From: an uncultured Phascolarctobacterium sp.
Lineage (GTDB): Bacteria > Bacillota > Negativicutes > Acidaminococcales > Acidaminococcaceae
NCBI GenBank assembly: GCA_900757795.1
Contig: CAAEPE010000039.1
Location: 1 to 8,696 of the forward strand
Direction: 5' to 3'
DNA: 8,696 bases
Part shown: in pieces, positions 1 to 5,894 of the stretch
How the letters are laid out: each line of letters begins with the position of its first letter
How positions within the stretch are numbered: position 1 is the stretch's first letter
Position numbers and translations under genes: made by a program
Notes under the pieces: generated by a model
The model's database searches: none
What the model was told of the DNA's origin: nothing
Seen by the model: only the letters and a program-made list of their open reading frames with translations

Positions 1-20
1 AGACTCAATTGCCTAGCTGC

Positions 21-58
21 ATAAAAAATAAGCGTGATATCCATTCGAATATCACGCT
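21..58 (-). terminator. Rho-independent terminator, leftward
   Basis: A perfect 10-bp stem (AGCGTGATAT at 31-40 with ATATCACGCT at 49-58) and an 8-nt loop. On the minus strand it is followed by TATTTTTTAT (30-21), so it works leftward. It may back up the tRNA-Arg terminator at 151-180. On the plus strand the T-run after the stem is interrupted and distant, so activity for a gene entering from the left is less likely. Confidence 0.7.
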
Positions 59-150
59 GAAAAGGTCTAACTTTTTGGGGTCACATCAGAACACTGTTCT
101 AGAGCAAGTTTTTAGTTTGGTGTTTTTGCTCGATGTACGCATAAAGTAAA

Positions 151-180
151 TAAAAAATGCTAGAACAATGTTCTAGCATT
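151..180 (-). terminator. Terminator of the tRNA-Arg transcript
   Basis: A perfect 11-bp stem (AATGCTAGAAC at 156-166, GTTCTAGCATT at 170-180) with a 3-nt loop. On the minus strand it runs directly into TTTTTTA (157-151). It lies 11 nt beyond the tRNA 3' CCA, the expected place for the end of a monocistronic tRNA transcript. Confidence 0.85.
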
Positions 181-191
181 CAAATTCGTTT

Positions 192-268
192 TGGTGACCT
201 CAGCAGGACTCGAACCTGCGACCTTTTGATTCGTAGTCAAACGCTCTATCCAGCTGAGCTATGAGGCC
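192..268 (-). tRNA. tRNA-Arg (anticodon ACG)
   Basis: Read on the minus strand this is a complete 77-nt tRNA. The acceptor strand GGCCTCA pairs with TGAGGTC (one G-U), followed by discriminator A and an encoded CCA (194-192). The anticodon stem TTTGA/TCAAA closes the loop CTACGAA, giving anticodon ACG, which in bacteria is normally edited to ICG and reads CGU/CGC/CGA. The T arm is GCAGG-TTCGAGT-CCTGC. It has its own promoter (298-326) and terminator (151-180). CGU/CGC are by far the commonest Arg codons in the neighbouring host genes, so this is probably the major Arg tRNA. Confidence 0.97.
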
Positions 269-297
269 ACATGGTGCTTTATTCAAGCAACAGTGAT

Positions 298-326
298 ATT
301 ATAGCTAAAAATTGTTGATTTGTCAA
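298..326 (-). promoter_or_regulatory. Sigma-A promoter of tRNA-Arg
   Basis: On the minus strand TTGACA (326-321) and TATAAT (303-298) are separated by exactly 17 nt, a perfect consensus. Predicted transcription starts near 291, about 20 nt before the mature tRNA 5' end. The -35 region overlaps a weak GTTGA/TCAAC hairpin followed by AATTTTT, the only terminator-like structure between lgt and the tRNA, so some lgt read-through into the tRNA is possible. Confidence 0.9.
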
Positions 327-343
327 CGCTTTTTGGCAAATTT

Positions 344-1177
344 TTAACAGTTATTTTTACCTTTATGCTGTCTTTTTCCGGAAGCACCATTTTTGGGGAT
401 AATAGGCATATGTTTTGCTAACCATCCACAGTAAATAAATAAGCCAAAGCAAATGATAAAAAAACCAATGCTTGTAGCTTGCGCAGATTTTAATCCCAAA
501 AGCCAAGGCTCGGCGTAATCGCCGCGCAGCATTTCTAAAAAGAAGCGTACTACGGAATAAAGCATACCATACATACACAATGCTTGTCCGCGAGCGTGGT
601 TAGTGGTACGAAATAAAAGCAGCAGAGCAAAAATTACTACGTCAAGCTGACCTTCCCACACTTCCGCCGGCCATAAAGGCTGCGTGCCGTAAGTTTTGTA
701 GGCTAATGTTCCTTCGGGATACAGCAGACCAAAATTGCCGCCGGTAGGTGTGCCGAAAGCGTCGCCATTTAAAAGATTTGCCATACGGCCAATGGCTTGA
801 CCAATCAACAGAGAGGGTGCAACAATATCGCCAAAAGCTACCCAGTCAATATCATGCAGCTTGCAGTAGGCAATGCCTGCGGCGATACCGGCTAGCATAC
901 CTCCCTGCACGGCCATGCCTCCCTGCCAGACAAAGGGGATTTCTAAAAGATGTTCGCTGTAATAATCCCAGTCAAAAAAGAAAACATCCCATAGTCTACC
1001 GCCAATCAGTCCGGCAAACCCGCCGTAAATGCCAATGTCCAGTACATGCTCATGCCAGCGCCCGTCCTGCTTCGCTAAAAAATAGGCTGTGCCTGTGGCT
1101 AAAAAAATTGCCGTACACAGAACTAATCCGTACATGCGAATGGGAAAATCACCGATATAAAATAAATATTGATGCAT
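344..1177 (-). CDS. lgt: Prolipoprotein diacylglyceryl transferase
   Basis: Integral inner-membrane enzyme that moves diacylglycerol from phosphatidylglycerol to the lipobox cysteine of prolipoproteins, the first step of lipoprotein maturation. The 277-aa product has the usual length and several hydrophobic segments (about 12-34, 46-62, 88-104, 177-189, 234-253). The Lgt signature is clear: GRMANLLNGDAFG at 130-142, with R131, N134 and G142 matching E. coli R143, N146 and G154. YSVVRFFLE at 207-215 supplies the Y235/R239/E243 equivalents, and Y16 matches Y26. Two key positions differ from E. coli: the H103 equivalent is Q91 (VQGG) and the E151 equivalent is D139. The start is the ATG at 1177, with AGGAGG (1188-1183) at good spacing. 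It diverges from the 1459 gene. No convincing promoter was found on its side of the intergenic region. Confidence 0.95.
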   Translation of the reverse strand: MHQYLFYIGDFPIRMYGLVLCTAIFLATGTAYFLAKQDGRWHEHVLDIGIYGGFAGLIGGRLWDVFFFDWDYYSEHLLEIPFVWQGGMAVQGGMLAGIAAGIAYCKLHDIDWVAFGDIVAPSLLIGQAIGRMANLLNGDAFGTPTGGNFGLLYPEGTLAYKTYGTQPLWPAEVWEGQLDVVIFALLLLFRTTNHARGQALCMYGMLYSVVRFFLEMLRGDYAEPWLLGLKSAQATSIGFFIICFGLFIYCGWLAKHMPIIPKNGASGKRQHKGKNNC

Positions 1178-1284
1178 AACTGCCTCCTAGTGTATTGTAA
1201 TTAAAAATATGGTTAAAATTATTTTTGCTTAGATGTTTATTGTAACATATTTGCAGTAATTTAGCAGTAACAATCTTGTAACTT

Positions 1285-1315
1285 TTGTGTTAGTTTTGGC
1301 GTTGTGTGGTATAAT
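1285..1315 (+). promoter_or_regulatory. Putative extended -10 promoter P1
   Basis: TGGTATAAT at 1307-1315 is a full extended -10 element (TGnTATAAT). The -35 is poor (TTGTGT at 1285-1290, 19-nt spacer), as often tolerated with an extended -10. It points toward the gene at 1459 and would give a leader of about 135 nt. Direct GTAAC-type repeats lie just upstream. Confidence 0.5.
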
Positions 1316-1357
1316 GTGAATACTTAGCGATTACGGAGCCATAGGCGAACTCAGAGC

Positions 1358-1387
1358 TTAGCAGAACATATATCCTTGTGGTATAAT
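1358..1387 (+). promoter_or_regulatory. Putative extended -10 promoter P2
   Basis: A second TGGTATAAT (1379-1387), sharing the 11-mer TGTGGTATAAT with the upstream copy at 1305-1315. The -35 is weak (TTAGCA, 1358-1363, 18-nt spacer). It would shorten the leader of the 1459 gene to about 65 nt. Confidence 0.4.
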
Positions 1388-1458
1388 AAAGATAATACTG
1401 GGATAATTTTTATCGCAGCTATAACGATGTAAAATATTTGCAAGGAGGATTGTTGACA

Positions 1459-2025
1459 ATGAAGAAAAAATTGGCGATAGATTTAGAAAAATTACAGGCT
1501 AAAGCTATAGAAACGGGTGCTAGCGCTACTAAAATTGTAGAAATAGCAAAAATAAAAACCGGTGCGTGGACGCGTATGAAATGCCAGTTTGGTTGCCCCA
1601 ATTACGGCGCTACCTTGTGCTGTCCGCCGTATACGCCCAATTTTGAACAGACACAGAAATTTTTGGCTGAATATAAGTACGGTATTATTGTAGAGTATAC
1701 TGCAAATATAGAAGGTACTAAACCCGAAGATTATGCTAAAGTTGATACGAAAATCAGCAATGGACTGCTGGAAATTTTGCTGAATGTAGAACGCGACGCA
1801 TTTTTACTTAATCATTATCGTGCTTTTGCGCTGAAAGCAGGCCGCTGCCATTTGTGCGACACCTGCAATTTAAAAAAATGCGTTAATCCAACTAAAGCGC
1901 GTCCGTCGTTGGAGGCCTGCGGCATTGACGTTTTTGCCCTAGCCAACGATAACGGCTTCAAGATGGAGGTTATTACAGGACCAATCAAAGAACTGAAAAT
2001 TTATGGCTTAGTGCTTGTGGAATAA
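1459..2025 (+). CDS. DUF2284-type putative metal-binding protein
   Basis: The 188-aa cytosolic protein matches the pattern of the DUF2284 (predicted metal-binding) family. It has two cysteine clusters. The first is C42-X3-C46 with C54-C55 in a CPP-Y context (CPNYGATLCCPPY, 46-58). The second is ferredoxin-like, C130-X2-C133-X2-C136-X4-C141, with a further C154. The second cluster could hold an Fe-S centre; that is inference, and no biochemical role is established for the family as far as I know. The start is the ATG at 1459, with AAGGAGG at 1442-1448 and a 10-nt spacer. An in-frame TTG at 1453 is possible, whereas the TTG at 1438 lies upstream of the ribosome binding site and is rejected. It appears monocistronic, with its own promoters and a possible terminator at 2058-2103. 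Confidence 0.8.
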   Translation: MKKKLAIDLEKLQAKAIETGASATKIVEIAKIKTGAWTRMKCQFGCPNYGATLCCPPYTPNFEQTQKFLAEYKYGIIVEYTANIEGTKPEDYAKVDTKISNGLLEILLNVERDAFLLNHYRAFALKAGRCHLCDTCNLKKCVNPTKARPSLEACGIDVFALANDNGFKMEVITGPIKELKIYGLVLVE

Positions 2026-2057
2026 GATTTAATTGATGCAATTTAATACAGGAAATA

Positions 2058-2103
2058 AAAATAACCAACCAATGCGTAGTTTTTGACTAGCTTGGTTATT
2101 TTC
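2058..2103 (+). terminator. Possible terminator after the DUF2284 gene
   Basis: AAAATAACCAA (2058-2068) pairs perfectly with TTGGTTATTTT (2092-2102). An inner TAGT/ACTA pairing (2077-2080/2086-2089) shortens the large loop. The 3' arm ends in TTATTTT. The stem is AT-rich, so strength is uncertain. The symmetry would also allow leftward use, although no leftward gene ends here. Confidence 0.5.
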
Positions 2104-2114
2104 CGCCTTTCATC

Positions 2115-2143
2115 TTGACAAACTCTCTGCATTTTTATATACT
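2115..2143 (+). promoter_or_regulatory. Sigma-A promoter of the glyQS operon
   Basis: TTGACA (2115-2120), an exact 17-nt spacer, and TATACT (2138-2143). Predicted transcription starts near 2150, immediately before stem I of the T-box leader. This is the only strong promoter ahead of glyQ. Confidence 0.9.
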
Positions 2144-2149
2144 ATTTGG

Positions 2150-2361
2150 TAAGCTAAGAAGAAGAGGAGTAGCCTGCGCAGTTAGCGAGCCGTGAGGGTG
2201 TAAGACGGCACAGCGGGTGAAGGCACTTTGGAGCTGTAAAAGTTTATAGATTGAGGCGGGCTGCAAGCTTTGCAGTCAAGCAGGGTGGAACCGCGGAGCG
2301 CGAATTTAGAGCACTTTCGTCCCTGTAACATTTTGTGTTACCGGGGCGTAGGTGCTTTTTT
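2150..2361 (+). promoter_or_regulatory. Glycine T-box riboswitch leader
   Basis: A tRNA-sensing leader that turns on glyQS when uncharged tRNA-Gly accumulates. The conserved T-box AGGGTGGAACCGCG is at 2282-2295. The stem I AGTA (loop E) motif is at 2168-2171. On the 3' side of stem I the sequence GTGAAGGCA presents specifier GGC (2222-2224), a glycine codon followed by the expected purine. Stem III is 2259-2277 (GCTGCAA/TTGCAGT, loop GCT). Only about 45 nt separate stem I from the T-box, so stem II and the IIA/B pseudoknot are absent, as in known short glyQS T-boxes. CAGGG (2281-2285) can pair with CCCTG (2321-2325) to form the antiterminator, which excludes the terminator at 2310-2361. Confidence 0.95.
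2310..2361 (+). terminator. T-box conditional terminator
   Basis: A long interrupted hairpin: AGCAC (2310-2314)/GTGCT (2352-2356), CGTCCC (2318-2323)/GGGGCG (2343-2348), and TAACA (2326-2330)/TGTTA (2336-2340), followed by six T (2356-2361). Its 5' arm contains the CCCTG used by the alternative antiterminator, so termination depends on tRNA-Gly charging. Confidence 0.93.
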
Positions 2362-2404
2362 GTTTTCACCTTCGTCTTTGTAACAATTATATAGGAGGCA
2401 GAAC

Positions 2405-3286
2405 ATGGATTTTCAAACAATTATTTTGAAGCTGCAAAAATTCTGGGCTGACCAGAAATGTATTATGGCGCAGCCCTATGACATTGAAAAGGGCGCAGGC
2501 ACAATGAATCCATCCACCTTTTTGCGCGTATTGGGGCCGGAACCTTGGCGTGTTGCTTATGTAGAGCCGTCCCGCCGTCCGGCTGACGGACGCTATGGCG
2601 ACAACCCGAACCGTCTGTTCCAGCATCATCAATTTCAGGTCATTGTAAAACCTTCTCCGGAAAATATTCAAGAGCTGTATCTGCAAAGCTTGGCAGAGCT
2701 TGGTATTCGTCAAGAGGAACATGATATTCGCTTTGTAGAGGATAACTGGGAATCTCCTACATTGGGCGCTTGGGGCCTTGGCTGGGAGGTTTGGCTTGAC
2801 GGTATGGAAATTACCCAATTTACCTATTTCCAACAGGTCGGCAGTATTGACGTTAAGCCTGTAACCGTAGAAATTACCTATGGCTTGGAGCGCTTGGCTA
2901 TGTATATTCAAGGTGTGGAAAATGTTTATGACGTAAAATGGGTTGACGATATTACCTACGGCGACTTTTTCCACACTAACGAAGTAGAGCAGTCCTTCTA
3001 CAATTTCCAAATTGCTGATACTGCGCTGCTGTTTGATTTGTTTGATAAATATGAAGCAGAAGCAAAGCGCGTTATTGAGCTTGGTTACATTCGTCCTGCT
3101 TACGATTACGTTTTGAAATGCTCTCATACTTTTAACTTGCTGGATTCCCGCGGCGCAATCAGTGTTAGCGAACGCACCGCATATATTGGACGCGTGCGCG
3201 CTATGGCTCGTTTGTGCGCAGCTGCTTATGTGGAACAGCGTGAAAAAATGGGCTTCCCGTTGCTGAAGAAAGGGGAGAATAAATAA
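2405..3286 (+). CDS. glyQ: Glycyl-tRNA synthetase alpha subunit
   Basis: Catalytic subunit of the bacterial alpha2beta2 glycyl-tRNA synthetase; it activates glycine with ATP in the cytosol and, with GlyS, charges tRNA-Gly. The 293-aa length is normal for the family. The class II core is plain: motif 2 runs about 53-80 (VEPSRRPADGRYGDNPNR then LFQHHQFQV), and motif 3 is about 153-167 (TVEITYGLERLAMY). The QPYDIEKGAGTMNP segment (23-36) and ITQFTYFQQVGS (136-147) are also characteristic of GlyQ. The start is the ATG at 2405, behind AGGAGG at 2393-2398. The stop TAA overlaps the glyS ATG by one base (TAATG), implying translational coupling that keeps the subunits balanced. Expression is governed by the upstream T-box. 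Confidence 0.98.
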   Translation: MDFQTIILKLQKFWADQKCIMAQPYDIEKGAGTMNPSTFLRVLGPEPWRVAYVEPSRRPADGRYGDNPNRLFQHHQFQVIVKPSPENIQELYLQSLAELGIRQEEHDIRFVEDNWESPTLGAWGLGWEVWLDGMEITQFTYFQQVGSIDVKPVTVEITYGLERLAMYIQGVENVYDVKWVDDITYGDFFHTNEVEQSFYNFQIADTALLFDLFDKYEAEAKRVIELGYIRPAYDYVLKCSHTFNLLDSRGAISVSERTAYIGRVRAMARLCAAAYVEQREKMGFPLLKKGENK

Positions 3287-5457
3287 TGGAAAAATTACTT
3301 TTTGAAATTGGTACTGAAGAAATTCCGGCGAAGTTTATGCCCGGCATCTTAGCGCAGTTAAAAGAAATGGCTGAAAAGAAAATGGCCGAGCTGCGTATTC
3401 CTTTTGAAGCTGTCAAGGTATATGGCACTCCGCGCCGCATGACCTTTATTGCCAGCGGCGTTGCCGAAGCGCAGGCTGACAGCACTGTGGAGGCTAAAGG
3501 TCCTTCTGTAAAAATTGCTTTTGTCAACGGTTCTCCTTCCAAGGCGGCTTTAGGCTTTGCCCGTGGTCAAGGTGTGGACGTAAAAGATTTAGTTGTCCGC
3601 GACGAATATGTTTATGCTGTTAAGCATTTGGCTGGCGCAGAAGTTAAGGCTTTGCTGCCGGAACTGTTGCTGGATATTTTGCACAGCCTTAATTTCCCCA
3701 AAAACATGCGCTGGGCTGACCACGAATTCAAATTTGTTCGCCCTATTCGCTGGCTGGTAGCTCTTTTTGGCGACGAGGTTATTCCTGTCGAAATTACCGG
3801 CGTAAAATCCGGCAAATTCAGCCGCGGTCATCGCTTCCTGCGTCCTTCCGCTGTAAATTCTGCTAAGGAACACGAATCCTTGCTCGACGCTGCTAAGGCT
3901 GCCTTTGATACTGCTGCCAACAAAGTAAAAAATACTGTTGCTTCCGCAGTTATCGGCACCACCGGCGCAGTAGAAATTGCCAATGCTGATGCTTACGAAA
4001 AAACTCTGTACGATAATTTTGTTATGGTTGATCAAGACGCTCGCCGTGAATTGATTCGTCAGCAAGTTACCGATCTCGGTATTGCCGAGGGCGGTCATGT
4101 AGAAATCGACGAGGATTTGCTGGAAGAAGTAAATTATCTTGTTGAATGGCCTACTGCTCTGTGCGGCAAATTTGAAGATAAATTCCTGACTTTGCCTAAA
4201 GAGTGTATCATCACTCCTATGCGCGACCATCAGCGTTATTTCCCGGTTATGGCTGAGGATGGTTCTCTGCTGAATAAATTTATTACCGTGCGCAACGGCG
4301 GCAGCGACCATTTAGAAGTTGTAGCTCATGGTAACGAGCGCGTACTGCGCGCACGTTTGAGCGACGCAGAATTCTTCTTTAACGAAGACCGCAAGCAAAA
4401 GCTGGTTGATCGTTTGGAAAAACTCAAAACCGTTTCTTTCCAGGAAGGTTTGGGCAATATGAACGACAAGAGCAATCGTTTAGTTCAGGCTGCCAACATG
4501 CTGGCTATGGCGATTAATGCTAAGGTTGAGAAGGAAAAACTGGAGCGCGCTGCTCTGCTGTGCAAATGCGATTTAGTAACCGGCATGGTTGTTGAATTTA
4601 CCGAGCTGCAAGGCATTATGGGCCGCGAATACGCAAAACTTGATGGAGAAGCTCCGGAGGTTGCTCTGGGTATTTTTGAGCATTATCTGCCTCGTTTTGC
4701 CGGCGACGAGCTGCCGCAAACCGATATTGGCCGTATTGTAGGTATTGCTGATAAATTAGATAACATCTGTGCAACCTTCAGCCGCGGCCTAGCTCCTACC
4801 GGCTCTCAAGACCCTTACGCATTGCGCCGTCAGGCTTTGGGCATTATCAATATTTTAATTGACGCTGATTATCATATTTCCTTGTATAAGGTTGTTGCCG
4901 GAATTCTCTATTTGCTGCAAATTGCGCCTGAGCAAACAGCTAAGCTGGTGCCGCAAATCGTTGAGTTTATGAAACAGCGCCTGCGCAATATGCTGATTGA
5001 TCAAGGTATTCGTTATGATGTAGTTGACGCAGTTTTGGCAGAAAAACGCAACGATGACTTTGCCGATTTGCACGCCCGCGCTATTGCTCTCAATAAATTT
5101 GTTGCCAGCGAACAAGCTCCTGCGCTTATTCAGGCTGCTACCCGTGTTGCTAATTTGTGCAAGAAGATCGAAGCAGAAACTGCTATCAATCCGCAGCTTT
5201 TTGAAACCGAAGCAGAAACTGCGCTGCATCAAGCTGCAATAGCTGCCAGCAAGGAAGTTTTGGCTGCAACGGTTAAATATGATTACGCTTTAGTTTTAGA
5301 GCAAGCTGCTCTTTTAGTTGAGCCTATCAATAAATTCTTTGACGACGTTATGGTTATGGTTGACGACGAAAAGGTTAAGAACAACCGCTTGGCGCTTTTG
5401 GCAGCAGTTATGGATGTTACACATGCGGTTGGCGACTTGAACGCTATTGTACAGTAA
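3286..5457 (+). CDS. glyS: Glycyl-tRNA synthetase beta subunit, with insertion
   Basis: The tRNA-recognition subunit of the alpha2beta2 enzyme. The N-terminus MEKLLFEIGTEEIPAKF is typical, as are MRWADHEFKFVRPIRWLVAL (141-160) and SRGHRFL (179-185). An HD-like region follows at about 425-495 (CKCDLVTGMVVEFTELQGIMG ending in ADKLDN), then PTGSQDPYALRRQALGI (504-520). A C-terminal DALR-type anticodon-binding domain covers about 560-720. At 723 aa it is longer than E. coli GlyS (689 aa). The excess maps to residues about 189-228, an Ala/Lys-rich stretch between RFLRPS and the conserved ANADAYEKTL segment. It starts one base inside the glyQ stop and needs coupling or the weak GGGGAG at 3272-3277. 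No terminator is seen directly after it. Confidence 0.97.
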   Translation: MEKLLFEIGTEEIPAKFMPGILAQLKEMAEKKMAELRIPFEAVKVYGTPRRMTFIASGVAEAQADSTVEAKGPSVKIAFVNGSPSKAALGFARGQGVDVKDLVVRDEYVYAVKHLAGAEVKALLPELLLDILHSLNFPKNMRWADHEFKFVRPIRWLVALFGDEVIPVEITGVKSGKFSRGHRFLRPSAVNSAKEHESLLDAAKAAFDTAANKVKNTVASAVIGTTGAVEIANADAYEKTLYDNFVMVDQDARRELIRQQVTDLGIAEGGHVEIDEDLLEEVNYLVEWPTALCGKFEDKFLTLPKECIITPMRDHQRYFPVMAEDGSLLNKFITVRNGGSDHLEVVAHGNERVLRARLSDAEFFFNEDRKQKLVDRLEKLKTVSFQEGLGNMNDKSNRLVQAANMLAMAINAKVEKEKLERAALLCKCDLVTGMVVEFTELQGIMGREYAKLDGEAPEVALGIFEHYLPRFAGDELPQTDIGRIVGIADKLDNICATFSRGLAPTGSQDPYALRRQALGIINILIDADYHISLYKVVAGILYLLQIAPEQTAKLVPQIVEFMKQRLRNMLIDQGIRYDVVDAVLAEKRNDDFADLHARAIALNKFVASEQAPALIQAATRVANLCKKIEAETAINPQLFETEAETALHQAAIAASKEVLAATVKYDYALVLEQAALLVEPINKFFDDVMVMVDDEKVKNNRLALLAAVMDVTHAVGDLNAIVQ

Positions 5458-5530
5458 AAGCATTATAAGCACCGTTATACTTCGTCACAGCTTGTAAAGA
5501 ATATTATTTGTTTTAAAGGAGAATATTTTC

Positions 5531-5749
5531 ATGGATAAGATTAAAGCAGAAGCCAAAACGCTTGTAGAAATGCAAAACGAGTACACTACTTTAACCAGCA
5601 AAAGCCCCAGCGAAATGTGCCATGACGATTTTATCAGAGCTGAAGAACTGAATGTACAAATTAAAGATGCTACTAAAGTTATGGCTGCTTTGGCGATTGA
5701 ATTTGCAGGCTACCAAAAGAACGACAAAGGTCTGTGGGTAGAAAAATAA
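5531..5749 (+). CDS. Small helical protein of unknown function
   Basis: I do not recognise this 72-aa protein. It has a good ribosome binding site (AAAGGAG, about 5515-5521) before the ATG at 5531, and codon use like its host neighbours. The sequence is charged and strongly helix-prone over about 1-60 with heptad-like hydrophobics, has one cysteine (C30, in EMCHDDF), and ends GYQKNDKGLWVEK. There is no signal peptide or membrane segment. It lies 73 nt after glyS with no terminator or strong promoter in the gap, and a strong terminator follows, so it is probably the last gene of the glyQ-glyS transcript. Whether it has a role linked to translation is unknown. Confidence 0.75.
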   Translation: MDKIKAEAKTLVEMQNEYTTLTSKSPSEMCHDDFIRAEELNVQIKDATKVMAALAIEFAGYQKNDKGLWVEK

Positions 5750-5797
5750 TCTGCAAGAATTATTAAAACTTTTAATTTTATAGCTGCATATAATAAG

Positions 5798-5835
5798 AGA
5801 AACGGTATAGCAGACGCTGTGCCGTTTCTTTTTGC
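5798..5835 (+). terminator. Terminator of the glyQS operon
   Basis: The outer stem AGAAACGG (5798-5805)/CCGTTTCT (5822-5829), one T/G mismatch, then inner ATAGC (5807-5811)/GCTGT (5816-5820) close an AGAC loop. A T-run follows directly (TCTTTTTGCATTTT). This is the strongest factor-independent terminator on the plus strand. Confidence 0.93.
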
Positions 5836-5844
5836 ATTTTAACG

Positions 5845-5853
5845 TGATATAAT
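5845..5853 (+). promoter_or_regulatory. Extended -10 promoter of rlmD
   Basis: TGATATAAT (5845-5853) is a complete TGnTATAAT extended -10. The region 17 nt upstream (TTTCTT, 5825-5830) is a poor -35 and lies within the previous terminator. Predicted start is near 5860, giving a leader of about 35 nt. Confidence 0.6.
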
Positions 5854-5894
5854 TTAAAAGGATAATTATAATTAGCGTGAGGAGCGTGTAATAG

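Noticed and set aside
73..92. Possible duplicated tRNA 3' end (att remnant) near TTTTTGGGGTCACATCAG
   Set aside because: It resembles the tRNA 3' sequence (TTTTGGTGACCTCAGCAG) only loosely and with gaps. No element genes adjoin it.
88..100. LexA/SOS-box-like palindrome (GAAC..GTTC)
   Set aside because: The half-sites are separated by 3 nt, whereas the Firmicute LexA box needs GAAC-N4-GTTC, and no SOS gene is nearby.
748..1179. Plus-strand open frame over lgt
   Set aside because: It is antisense to a clear Lgt coding sequence, has no ribosome binding site or recognisable motif, and is a shadow of the real gene.
1340..1368. 5S rRNA-like fragment (GGCGAACTCAGA...TTAGCAG)
   Set aside because: The likeness to the 5S loop B/C region covers under 20 nt with mismatches, and the rest of a 5S fold is absent.
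2387..3127. Long minus-strand open frame over glyQ
   Set aside because: It is an antisense shadow of a highly conserved gene with no initiation signals or plausible protein family. The 3589-4311 minus frame within glyS is rejected for the same reason.
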